A stretch of DNA of 64,000 bases from CAXXFQ01 sp963674475 (GTDB lineage Bacteria > Planctomycetota > Planctomycetia > Pirellulales > Thermoguttaceae). The stretch covers positions 1 through 64,000 of the forward strand of contig CAXXFQ010000017.1 in assembly GCA_963674475.2 (NCBI GenBank). Reading direction: 5' to 3'. Under the pieces are notes generated by a model that was not told where the DNA came from, did not search any database, and saw nothing but the letters and a program-made list of their open reading frames with translations. A program made the translations under genes and the position numbers. Below, one piece after another: positions 8,598-16,474 of this stretch (positions are counted from its first letter, which is position 1; every line of letters begins with the position of its first letter).

Positions 8598-8924
8598 CGC
8601 TCGATCCCTTTACTGAAGAAGTTTTTCATTACCGGACGGCTCTTTTGCGTTGCCCACGGATCGGACCAAGGGCAAATCGGTCTAACCGGGTAACCAAGCC
8701 GTCGAAGGCGATTCATCCCGCGCATGAGGGGGTGAATTTTTCCACCCGAGCAGGTGGGCACCAAAATCTTCTATTGTACCTTGAACGGTCCCGTGAGAAA
8801 AGCGGTCCAATCCCCCGGGAATCCGAGAGATCGACAACTCGCAAGGCGGAATAAGTCGACCTTATCGAGAAAGGGAAGTTTGACGATAAGTATAAGCAAC
8901 ATCGGTAAAAACGAGTCGGACCGT
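8598..8924. other. Intergenic region between aspS and miaA
   Basis: No convincing gene or RNA. A minus-strand TACAAT (8774-8779) is a possible -10 element for aspS, but no matching -35 is seen at the usual spacing. Confidence 0.3.
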
Positions 8925-9902
8925 CTAACTTCGGTCCTTCGCTTGGTCCTTCGCCCGGTTTTCTGTCGATTTGGCCATGGCCAGGATTCGTTCGGCTACC
9001 TCGACCGGGTCGATCGGCTCCTGGACCGGGACGAAACGGCATTCCGACAGGCTTCGGAACCAGGTGCCCTGTTTTTTGGCCAACCGTCGGGTGTTTCGTT
9101 TGACCAACTCGATCGCCTCTTCCAGATCGGTTTTTCCTTGTAGGTGGTCGATCACTTCACGATAGCCGACCCCTTGCGCGGCCGTGCCACTGATTGGCGG
9201 GGTTCGCTCGAGCAGTCGGCGTACCTCGTCGACCAGTCCGGCCCCGAACATTTGATCGACCCGGGTCTCGATCCGCCGATAGATCGTTTCTCTTTCCCAG
9301 TCGAGGACAAACACTCGGCACGCTTCGGCCTCAAGCCCGAGGTCGAACTGTTTTTGCCAGTCACTGATCGGACGTCCGGTTTTTTTGAACACCTCAAGCG
9401 CCCGGATGATCCGCCGTGTATCGTTCGGGTGCAATCGTTCGGCCGATGTTGGGTCCCGTTCGGTCAACTGTCGATGGAGCCACGCGCCGCCGTGTTGCGC
9501 AGTCTGTTCTTCCAGCTTGGCGCGAAACGCCGGATCGGCTTTCGGCCCTTCAAAAATTCCTCGCAGCAGTCCTTTCAGATAAAGGGGCGTTCCTCCGACA
9601 AAGAGGATCTCCTTGCCCCGTCCGGCGATTGCGTCGGCCACGCCCTCGGCCGCTTCGACGTATTGGGCCAAGCTGTACGGCCGATCGGGCGGGACGAAAT
9701 CAATCAGGTGGTGTGGGATTTCTGCCTGTTCTTCCGCAGTCGGTTTGGCGGTCCCGATGTCCATTTCTCGATAAACGGCCATCGAATCGACCGAGACGAT
9801 TTCGGCCCCGATCCGTCGTGCCAGCTCCACGCCGACACGCGTTTTCCCCCCGGCGGTCGGGCCGGTCAGAAACCAGGCTTGTTGGACCAGTGTTTTCGAC
9901 AT
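8925..9902 (-). CDS. miaA: tRNA dimethylallyltransferase
   Basis: 325 aa. Transfers a dimethylallyl group to N6 of A37 in tRNAs that read codons starting with U. The P-loop GPTAGGKT lies at about residues 14-21, followed by SVDSMAVYREMDIGTAKPT (about 37), the DYAQ-like YSLAQYVE segment and FVGGTPLYLKGLLRG (about 101), all MiaA signatures. The length fits the family. It is transcribed towards aspS. The start is the first ATG, giving a short MSKTLVQQ leader before the P-loop strand. Confidence 0.94.
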   Translation of the reverse strand: MSKTLVQQAWFLTGPTAGGKTRVGVELARRIGAEIVSVDSMAVYREMDIGTAKPTAEEQAEIPHHLIDFVPPDRPYSLAQYVEAAEGVADAIAGRGKEILFVGGTPLYLKGLLRGIFEGPKADPAFRAKLEEQTAQHGGAWLHRQLTERDPTSAERLHPNDTRRIIRALEVFKKTGRPISDWQKQFDLGLEAEACRVFVLDWERETIYRRIETRVDQMFGAGLVDEVRRLLERTPPISGTAAQGVGYREVIDHLQGKTDLEEAIELVKRNTRRLAKKQGTWFRSLSECRFVPVQEPIDPVEVAERILAMAKSTENRAKDQAKDRS

Positions 9903-10019
9903 GGTGTATTTTGTACCTATTCCAGCTTGGAATTACGCGTTGTCACCTGTTTACCCTTCGGGAAAAACAGGCTGTTTTCACACGAGTGGACGCGCAGGGC
10001 CAGAAAATTGGAATGCCTA

Positions 10020-10949
10020 TTACCGTGGGACGGGTTTCGAGGCGATGGACTCTTTTGCCTGTTCGGGCTCGGCCGGTTCTCGCATGTAACGAGCCAACCA
10101 CCGCAACCCTTCCAACGCCGGTTTGGGGGCGCCCATCGTGTGCAGGTGACCCGAGTTGGGGAACGGGTAAAGCCGAGTCGAAACGCCAAGCTTTTCGAGC
10201 GACTTGGCCATTTTTTCGACCGGCGCGTAAGGGACCCATCGATCTTGAACCCCGTGATAAAAGAAGACCGTCGCCGCACGGGAAGAGACGTGGGTCGCGG
10301 GTGACGCGTCGTCGTAAATCTCGGGCCGGTTTCGTCGCGTATCGCCAAGCCAATATTGAAGATACGGGCTATCCAGCGGAAGTTTGCGGAAATCGACCGG
10401 CGCTCCTCCGGCGACCACGGCACAGACCTCGGGCGACTCGAGTCCCAGCAACAAGGCCAGGTGTCCACCGGCCGAATAGCCCCAGGTGGCCAGTTTTTGG
10501 GGGTCGATCTTATGTTCGGCCGATTTTTTTTGCATCCAGGCAATCGCCTTGCGACAATCGTCCAACTGGGCCGGGTATTGATGTTCCGGGGCCAGGCGAT
10601 AATTGATCGCCATGACGGTGAATCCGGTTTGAGCCAGGCCGTGGGCGATCCAGGCGAGTTGATCCTTGTTGCCCGACATCCAGGCCCCTCCATGGATCAA
10701 CAGGACCCCGGGGAAAGGGCCTTTCCCGCTGGGCCGATAGAGGTCGGCCAAAAGCGGTTTCGCGTTTTCCGGTTGATCGTAGGCGACGTCACGGATGACC
10801 TCGTAGCGCGGCGTCGGCTCGTCGGCCCTTAGGAGAGGGCTTCCCAGTAATGCGATCGTCAGGCAAAGCGTCAGACGGACCAAAAGTGGCTTACGCTGCA
10901 CGAAAAAGGGGGGGTGGGCAATAGGTGATCGGGTGGGGTTTATCGGCAT
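10020..10949 (-). CDS. Secreted alpha/beta-hydrolase (esterase)
   Basis: 309 aa. The oxyanion motif HGGAW (about 85), nucleophile elbow GYSAGGHLAL (about 155), acid residue in HGVQDRWVP (about 235) and histidine in SGHLHTMG (about 268) define a complete catalytic set of the BD-FAE/HSL-like group. A hydrophobic segment near residues 23-42 ending in RADEP suggests export; the 22-residue lead before it is long, but the ATG at 10949 has AAGG 8 bases upstream. The natural substrate is unknown; an acyl-carbohydrate or small ester is likely. It is only distantly similar to the esterase at 2916 and stands alone on this strand. Confidence 0.8.
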   Translation of the reverse strand: MPINPTRSPIAHPPFFVQRKPLLVRLTLCLTIALLGSPLLRADEPTPRYEVIRDVAYDQPENAKPLLADLYRPSGKGPFPGVLLIHGGAWMSGNKDQLAWIAHGLAQTGFTVMAINYRLAPEHQYPAQLDDCRKAIAWMQKKSAEHKIDPQKLATWGYSAGGHLALLLGLESPEVCAVVAGGAPVDFRKLPLDSPYLQYWLGDTRRNRPEIYDDASPATHVSSRAATVFFYHGVQDRWVPYAPVEKMAKSLEKLGVSTRLYPFPNSGHLHTMGAPKPALEGLRWLARYMREPAEPEQAKESIASKPVPR

Positions 10950-11297
10950 AAGAGCCTTTTTTTTGGTACTGGGAGCTTTTTTTTGGTAAACAGTCAGGCG
11001 GCAATTTCTCAGTCATTTGTCCGGAAAAAGGTGGGGTAACCGACCGGAGAAAATAGTGAATCAGGCCCTTCCCCATTATCAATTTGCCGCGGAGTGAGTA
11101 GAATAGAAAAAGGTTGTGTTCGGGAACGCTCCCGCTCTTAGTATAACAAGGGGCTTCTTTCCGGGGCCAATCGCGAGTCTTAGTGGCCTGTTGAAAAACG
11201 GGCCGTTAGCCCTCTTATAACCTACGGAAGGGGCGATTCACCGTTCCCTCTTTTTTTACTTGAATTACCACCTGGTGTCTATCGGAGTACCGAATTC
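10950..11297. other. Intergenic region between esterase and ribBA
   Basis: Divergent promoter region. It has two near-identical poly-T segments (about 10963-10988), a CGGGAACGCTCCCG hairpin near 11121, a TATAAC (11142-11147) that could be a -10 element for ribBA, and one GTTGAAAAA palindrome. I looked for an FMN riboswitch ahead of ribBA and did not find its conserved segments. Confidence 0.4.
11181..11209 (+). repeat. Dispersed GTTGAAAAA palindrome, copy B
   Basis: Bounded by TAG, with GGCC arms and the core TGTTGAAAAACG. It is related to the elements at 6063-6093 and 48256-48285 and sits about 90 bases ahead of the ribBA start. Confidence 0.55.
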
Positions 11298-12506
11298 GTG
11301 CCGGAATCCAAGCTGTCGACGATTGAAGAAGCCTTAGAGGCGATTTATCAAGGAAAAGTCATCATTGTCATGGACGATGAAGACCGGGAAAACGAAGGCG
11401 ATTTCGTTTGTGCCGCCGAAAAGGTGACCCCCGACATCGTCAACTTCATGATAACCCACGCGCGGGGGCAACTCTGTATGCCGATGTTGCCCGACGACTG
11501 TAAGCGGTTGAATCTTCCGCTGATGGTCGAGCACGGCAACGCCCCGTTGGGGACCGGTTTTACGGTTCCGATTGACCATCGTCGTTGTCGGACCGGAATC
11601 ACGGCTCAAGAGCGGGCGATGACGATTCTCGAGGCGGTCGATTCTAGCAGTGTCCCTGGCGATTTTGTTCGACCGGGCCATCTTTTCCCGCTGTTGGCCA
11701 AAGAAGGGGGCGTTCTCCGACGGGCCGGACACACCGAAGCGTGCGTCGATCTGGCCCGACTTGCCGAGCTGAAACCGGCCGGCGTTTGCTGTGAGATCTT
11801 GTCCGAAAACGGGGACCGGGCCAGTCGCGATGAACTGTACCGGTTGGCCGAGGAACACGATCTCAAAATCATCACGATCGAACAGTTTATCCGCTACCGG
11901 CGTCGCAGCGAAAAGCTGGTCTATCGGATTGCCGACGCGTGCATGCCGACGCGGATTGGCGAAGGGCGAATTTACGCCTACGGCGTCAAATACGAATCGC
12001 AAGAGCCGGTCGCGGTCGTTTGGGGCGATCCGACCAAGGTGGCCGCTCCGTTGGTTCGGTTGCATTCGGCCTGTTTTACCGGCGATTTGCTCGACTCGAT
12101 CCGCTGCGATTGTGGCGACCAACTCCATCTGGCGATGGACATGATCGGCAACGAGGGGGCCGGCGTCTTGGTCTATCTGCCGCAAGAGGGCCGTGGGATC
12201 GGTCTGGTCGAAAAGATCAAAGCCTACCAACTCCAGGATGAAGGGATGGATACGGTCGAGGCCAACTTGGCGCTGGGTCATCAGGCCGACAGCCGCGACT
12301 ACGGCGTGGGGATTCAGATTCTCAAGGATCTGGGACTTTCAAAAGTCCGCCTTTTGACGAACAATCCCAAGAAGGTCGACGCGTTCATCTACGGCGGTTT
12401 CGATCTCGAAGTGGTCGATCAGGTGCCCATTCTCTGCCCGATCACCGAACATAACGAGAAGTATATGAACACGAAGCGGGACAAGATGGGGCACAAGCTG
12501 CCGTAA
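11298..12506 (+). CDS. ribBA: 3,4-dihydroxy-2-butanone-4-phosphate synthase / GTP cyclohydrolase II
   Basis: 402 aa bifunctional enzyme supplying both precursors of riboflavin. The N-terminal DHBP synthase half has DDEDRENEGDFV (about 27) and RPGHLFPL (about 135). The C-terminal GTP cyclohydrolase II half (from about 205) has the zinc-site cysteines in HSACFTGD and CDCGDQ, then PQEGRGIGL (about 295) and LLTNNPKK (about 350). All key residues I can check are present, so both activities are expected. The start is GTG at 11298. It stands alone; no other riboflavin gene is in the window. A strong bidirectional terminator follows. Confidence 0.95.
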   Translation: MPESKLSTIEEALEAIYQGKVIIVMDDEDRENEGDFVCAAEKVTPDIVNFMITHARGQLCMPMLPDDCKRLNLPLMVEHGNAPLGTGFTVPIDHRRCRTGITAQERAMTILEAVDSSSVPGDFVRPGHLFPLLAKEGGVLRRAGHTEACVDLARLAELKPAGVCCEILSENGDRASRDELYRLAEEHDLKIITIEQFIRYRRRSEKLVYRIADACMPTRIGEGRIYAYGVKYESQEPVAVVWGDPTKVAAPLVRLHSACFTGDLLDSIRCDCGDQLHLAMDMIGNEGAGVLVYLPQEGRGIGLVEKIKAYQLQDEGMDTVEANLALGHQADSRDYGVGIQILKDLGLSKVRLLTNNPKKVDAFIYGGFDLEVVDQVPILCPITEHNEKYMNTKRDKMGHKLP

Positions 12507-12546
12507 TCTAAAAAAAGACAGTGCCAAAAAAACAGTGCCAAAATAA

Positions 12547-12580
12547 AAAAAGAGCGATGGTTTTGCCATCGCTCTTTTTG
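12547..12580. terminator. Bidirectional Rho-independent terminator
   Basis: The hairpin AAAGAGCGATGG / CCATCGCTCTTT with a 5-base loop has an A-run before and a T-run after, so it can end both ribBA (plus) and the ABC exporter (minus). Two CAGTGCCAAAA direct repeats precede it. Confidence 0.85.
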
Positions 12581-12601
12581 GTTTACGTGAGTTTTGTTTG
12601 T

Positions 12602-14608
12602 CTAGGCGGCCGCTTGCTTGTCCTCGAAATGGATCTGATACAGTCGTTGATACAACTCGCAACGCCCGATCAGCTCTTGATGCGTTCCGACGTCCAAAAT
12701 TCGTCCCGCTTCCATCACGACAGTCCGATCGGCAAGCGCCAGCGCCGCCAGCCGGTGCGTGACGATGATCGTCGTCCGGTCGCGAACGAAATCTTCCAGC
12801 ACCTGTTGGATGAGCTGCTCGCTCTTGAGGTCGACCTGACTGGTCGCCTCATCGAGGATCAAAATCGACGGGTCGTTCAACACGGCACGGGCCAAGGCGA
12901 TCCGTTGTCGCTGTCCGCCTGAAAGTCGACACCCGCCCGGACCGACGGTGGTTTCGTAACCGTCGGCAAGATCCGACTCGATGAACAAATGGGCCTGGGC
13001 CTGTCGGGCCGCTTCGATCACTTCTTCCCGCGTTGCCGACGGTCGACCGTAACGAATGTTTTCGAGTACCGTGTCGTCGAACAAGAGCGTCTCTTGCGAG
13101 ACCAAGCCGATCTGGCCGCGAAGTTCGCGAAGGCGGACTTCTTCGAGCGGGATGCCGTCGATGCGGATTTGGCCCTTGGTCGGGTCGGCGAAGCGCGGGA
13201 TCAGGTTGGCCAGGGTACTTTTGCCGCAACCGTTGGGGCCGACCAGTGCAATGGTCTCTCCGGCACGCACGTCCAACTGGATTCCCTTGAGAACCGGATC
13301 CCCGTGTTGGTAAGCGAATTCGACACCGTCGAAGGCCAATTCCTTGTGGTGGCGGCCAAGCTCTTGCGGACTTTGAGGGTCTTGGACTCCCGGTTCACGG
13401 TCCAGCATGGCGTAAATTCGATCGCATGCGGCCGCGGCCCGTTGCAGCTTGGTGAAGATGTCCGACAATTTCCGAAGCGGATCGGCCGCCCCGGACAAAA
13501 ATCCGAAGAAGGCCAAAACCAAGGCCAACGTCAGCGGCCGGTCGGTCATCCGAAAGCCGAACAGGTGGGTCTGTTCGTTGAGTACCAGGTAGGCCCCGAC
13601 CAGGATGGCGATGCTGATGATGGCGATCCCCATCACCTCGGTAATCGGGCGGGTCAACGAGTCGTAGCGGGCAATCCGCATTGATTTGCGGTAAAATTCT
13701 TTGCAGTGTTGGTGGAAACGCCACCGTTCGCGTGGTTCCATGGCGAACGCCTTGACCACTTTGACGCCGCGGAAGGTTTCTTCCAGCGAGTTGTACAACT
13801 GGGCCATCCCTTCCATCGCGCGGCGATTGGCCCGTTTGAGCGATTTGGCCAGCCAGTTGACCAGCAGCCCGGCGATCGGCGCGACGATCAACGACAGGAG
13901 CAAAAGCCGCCAGCAGATGTAACCGGCGCCGATCAAGCAAGCGATTCCCTTGAGCGGCTCTCGAACCAGTTTGCCGAATAGAATGGTCACTCCCTCGTTG
14001 ACCGCTTCCATGTCGTAGGTGAACCGACTCATCAGGTCGCTGGTCCCCTGGTTGTTGAACGACGCCAGATCCATGCGCAGCGTCCGCCGATAGAACGTCT
14101 TGCGCAAGTTGAACGTCGCCATCTGTGCAAGCCGGGCGACCAGGATGTTGTTTCCGATAAGAAACAGATCCTTCAAAACGGTTCCGAAAAGAAGAACACC
14201 GATCAGGACGCCGATCGTTTTGAACGGCGTGTCGGGCATGTAGCGATCGACATACGGTTTGACGTGATCGAGCGCCCAAATCCACCATTGCTCGGCCTTG
14301 ATCCGTTGGTGGGCCAGGCTGATTTGGCTTTCGATTTTGTCCCGGTTGTTCGGCTTGGTCGTGTCCAGCTCTTTTTCGAATCGGGTGAGGTTGGCCTCTT
14401 TTTCCGCCACGACTTTTTGCGAGCCGTCGATCTGGTTACCGACCCAGTTCGACAACGAATCGTTCTCGAAGGTCACTTCCATGAAGGGATAGATCATCCC
14501 GATATTACCACCCCAAAGGACCGCCACTCCCAAGGCGCAAACCAAAGAGAAAACGAAGGTCATGCGGTGACGAAGGGCGAGCCGGAGCACTCGGGAGAAA
14601 TTTTTCAT
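12602..14608 (-). CDS. MsbA-like ABC exporter (TMD-NBD fusion)
   Basis: 668 aa half-transporter. The membrane domain includes FNLRKTFYRRTLRMDLASF and a LYNSLEETFRGVKVVKAF coupling region. The nucleotide-binding domain has Walker A GPNGCGKST (about 468), signature LSGGQRQRIALARA (about 570), Walker B SILILDEATS and the H-loop VTHRLA. It resembles exporters of lipids, polysaccharides or drugs. Unusually, TM1 and TM2 are separated by about 100 residues (roughly 40-135) rich in Glu/Lys/Gln, likely a coiled-coil hairpin on the outer side. The ATG at 14608 is preferred since it begins just ahead of TM1; the 30 upstream residues are Arg/Pro-rich and look non-coding. Confidence 0.85.
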   Translation of the reverse strand: MKNFSRVLRLALRHRMTFVFSLVCALGVAVLWGGNIGMIYPFMEVTFENDSLSNWVGNQIDGSQKVVAEKEANLTRFEKELDTTKPNNRDKIESQISLAHQRIKAEQWWIWALDHVKPYVDRYMPDTPFKTIGVLIGVLLFGTVLKDLFLIGNNILVARLAQMATFNLRKTFYRRTLRMDLASFNNQGTSDLMSRFTYDMEAVNEGVTILFGKLVREPLKGIACLIGAGYICWRLLLLSLIVAPIAGLLVNWLAKSLKRANRRAMEGMAQLYNSLEETFRGVKVVKAFAMEPRERWRFHQHCKEFYRKSMRIARYDSLTRPITEVMGIAIISIAILVGAYLVLNEQTHLFGFRMTDRPLTLALVLAFFGFLSGAADPLRKLSDIFTKLQRAAAACDRIYAMLDREPGVQDPQSPQELGRHHKELAFDGVEFAYQHGDPVLKGIQLDVRAGETIALVGPNGCGKSTLANLIPRFADPTKGQIRIDGIPLEEVRLRELRGQIGLVSQETLLFDDTVLENIRYGRPSATREEVIEAARQAQAHLFIESDLADGYETTVGPGGCRLSGGQRQRIALARAVLNDPSILILDEATSQVDLKSEQLIQQVLEDFVRDRTTIIVTHRLAALALADRTVVMEAGRILDVGTHQELIGRCELYQRLYQIHFEDKQAAA

Positions 14609-14925
14609 AGGTCGATCGTCCGTGATTATCGAAAGGGGTCGTCGCCTGTCGTGCGGGTTGAAATACCCGCGAAAAAGGGGAGAGGAAGCGATACTCAAGA
14701 CGCTTTTCCCGCGGCGACTTCCTTACTGGGTCATCGAAAGTCCATTTTGATCCGCCCTTTTTACCAGAAACCGGCCCTTCGACCAAGATCGTTTTCCCTA
14801 AGGGGGGTGCAGTTTGCGTGTCTCGCCTCACTTTGGCACTTTACGTGAAACGGCTATCCTGCCGATGTGGCGGGATAGCCGTTTAAAAAAATGATTTCGG
14901 CTTAAAAGGCGAAAAGCGAGCCGTC
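14609..14925. other. Intergenic region between ABC exporter and lysA
   Basis: No gene seen. It holds one strong hairpin at 14848-14884, described separately, and otherwise the leader of the ABC exporter. Confidence 0.4.
14848..14884. terminator. Strong hairpin downstream of lysA
   Basis: A 12-bp perfect inverted repeat (AAACGGCTATCC / GGATAGCCGTTT) with a GC-rich inner stem. It lies just past the lysA 3' end on the minus strand. There is no T-run after it in the lysA direction, so its role as a terminator is uncertain. Confidence 0.5.
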
Positions 14926-15036
14926 CTATTTCGGGATCGATTCGGCCTGGACCAACTCTTCGAAGGTCTGGCGGCGTCGGACCAAATGGGGGGTGCCGTC
15001 TTGGATCAGCACCTCGGCGGCCATCGGTCTGGAGTG
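14926..15036 (-). pseudogene. Displaced C-terminal segment of lysA (other frame)
   Basis: In the frame next to that of lysA, the minus strand reads a typical DAPDC C-terminus: SRPMAAEVLI, then HLVRRRQTFEELV, ending in ESIPK and a stop at 14926. The lysA frame instead reaches a stop at 15006 after GSNYNTPDRWPPRC. Insertion of two bases (or loss of one) in GGAGTGTTGT at 15031-15040 explains the break. Confidence 0.75.
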
Positions 15037-16190
15037 TTGTAGTTCGAACCCATCACCGCGCCGTAGGCTCCGGCACACTCGATGACCAGATATTCTCCGA
15101 CCTGGGCCTCGGGCAAGATCCGTTTCGAGACAAAACCGCCCTCTTCTTGAGTGAAGATGTCGCCCGACTCGCACAACGGGCCGCCGACAATCACCTCGTT
15201 GGTCGGTCGGTCGGTTTTTCCGTCGGCCGGGACGATCGACATCGGGTGGTAGGCGCCGTAGAGGATCGGGCGGGCCAGATTGCAGAACCCGGCGTCGAGC
15301 AGATAAAATCGATTGGCCCCTTGATATTTGATCGCCCGGATCTGACAAATCAGATAGCCGCTTTCGGCCGCCAGATAGCGACCCGGCTCGATTTCCAGAC
15401 TGATCGGGTGGCCCAATGCCGCTTCGAGCCGTTTGCGAGTGGCGTTCCACAGGTCGTAGTAGGCCTGGGTGTCGACGTATTCTTCTTCTTCGGTATAAGG
15501 GGTCGATAAACCGCCACCGGCACTGATCGTTTGGATCGAAGGTCCGGCCGCCAGCGCTGCCTTTTCCATCGCGTCGCAGACTTGGGCCAGGTGTTCGAGG
15601 TCGGCACCCGATCCGATGTGCATGTGCAGTCCGCTGACGGTCAGATCGTATTTGGCCGCCCGCTGGATCGCGTCGCCCAACTGTTCGTGCCAAATGCCGT
15701 GTTTCGACTGCTCGCCGCCGGTGTTGGTTTTTTGGCTGTGGCCGTGGCCAAAACCGGGGTTCAGGCGGAGCGTAATCGAGCGACCCGGAGCGACCCGGCC
15801 GTACTGGTCGATCATGTCGGGCGAGCCGCAGTTGACGTGAATGTTGTGTTCCACGCAGAGTTTCAACGCTTCATCGTCGAAAATATCGGCCGTGTAGACG
15901 ATCGGCGCGGGGTCTCCTTCCGATGAGTATCCGGCCGCCAGTGCCCGACGAATCTCAAACCCGCTGACCGCGTCGACCAAGCCTCCCTCGCGTCGAATCA
16001 GGTCGACGATCGCCAGGTTGGAGCACGCCTTCTGGGCATAGCGGACCACGTCGAACGGGGCCAAGTCACGCAGTCGCTCTTGGATTTTTGCCGCATCGTA
16101 GACAAACGTCGGGGTTCCGAAGCGGTCGGCCAGTTCTGAAACCGGCAACCCGGCGATTTCGGTGCGAATGAGCGGATAAGAGGGTTTCAT
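15006..16190 (-). CDS. lysA: Diaminopimelate decarboxylase, frameshifted near the 3' end
   Basis: 394 aa as it stands. PLP-dependent fold-type III enzyme for the last step of lysine synthesis. Visible motifs: the lysine region RYAQKACSN (about 52), HMHIGSG (about 192), GGGLSTPY (about 225), EIEPGRYLAAE (about 270), the active-site loop PLCESGDIF (about 340) and ECAGAYGAVMGSNYN (about 372). After that point the frame ends with PDRWPPRC, whereas the expected SRPMAAEV ending lies in the neighbouring frame to 14926. About 35 C-terminal residues are therefore replaced. The break could be a real mutation or a sequencing error. It points away from the exporter gene and has no operon partner. Confidence 0.88.
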   Translation of the reverse strand: MKPSYPLIRTEIAGLPVSELADRFGTPTFVYDAAKIQERLRDLAPFDVVRYAQKACSNLAIVDLIRREGGLVDAVSGFEIRRALAAGYSSEGDPAPIVYTADIFDDEALKLCVEHNIHVNCGSPDMIDQYGRVAPGRSITLRLNPGFGHGHSQKTNTGGEQSKHGIWHEQLGDAIQRAAKYDLTVSGLHMHIGSGADLEHLAQVCDAMEKAALAAGPSIQTISAGGGLSTPYTEEEEYVDTQAYYDLWNATRKRLEAALGHPISLEIEPGRYLAAESGYLICQIRAIKYQGANRFYLLDAGFCNLARPILYGAYHPMSIVPADGKTDRPTNEVIVGGPLCESGDIFTQEEGGFVSKRILPEAQVGEYLVIECAGAYGAVMGSNYNTPDRWPPRC

Positions 16191-16418
16191 GGTCGAACCT
16201 GTCTTTTTTCTCTATTTTCTGAATATCTGGGTTTGGCAATGAAGGACGCTCGAGACAGGGGGGGCCTCGGTCCCTGTCTTTGAAACCCGCAAGCTTATCA
16301 TGCCGCTCAAGCGGTGACAACCGGACGGGGCGTTTTGCGGGGGAGGGTCACCCGGCCCACATGAAGGGACATTAGTTGCGTAAAAAGGTTCGCTTTCGTC
16401 CCGCAGGAAGTTCCTTTT

Positions 16419-16474
16419 TAGTTGAGAGGCAATGCGTATTTGTTGGGGATAAAGCATCTCTAGTTGAGAGGCAA
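16419..16474. repeat. 14-bp direct repeat at a gene end
   Basis: TAGTTGAGAGGCAA occurs at 16419-16432 and again at 16461-16474. The second copy contains the stop and last codons (PLN) of the squalene-cyclase-repeat gene, so the gene end is duplicated 42 bases downstream. Confidence 0.6.

Noticed and set aside
6864..8693. 609-codon open frame on the plus strand
   Set aside because: It is exactly antisense to aspS, whose motifs are clear; composition reflects the shadow of GC-rich codons.
9144..10304. 386- and 396-codon plus-strand frames over 9144-10606
   Set aside because: Antisense to miaA and the esterase gene, with no recognisable motif or ribosome-binding site.
10950..11297. FMN riboswitch before ribBA
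   Set aside because: The conserved segments of the FMN aptamer were not found in the leader.
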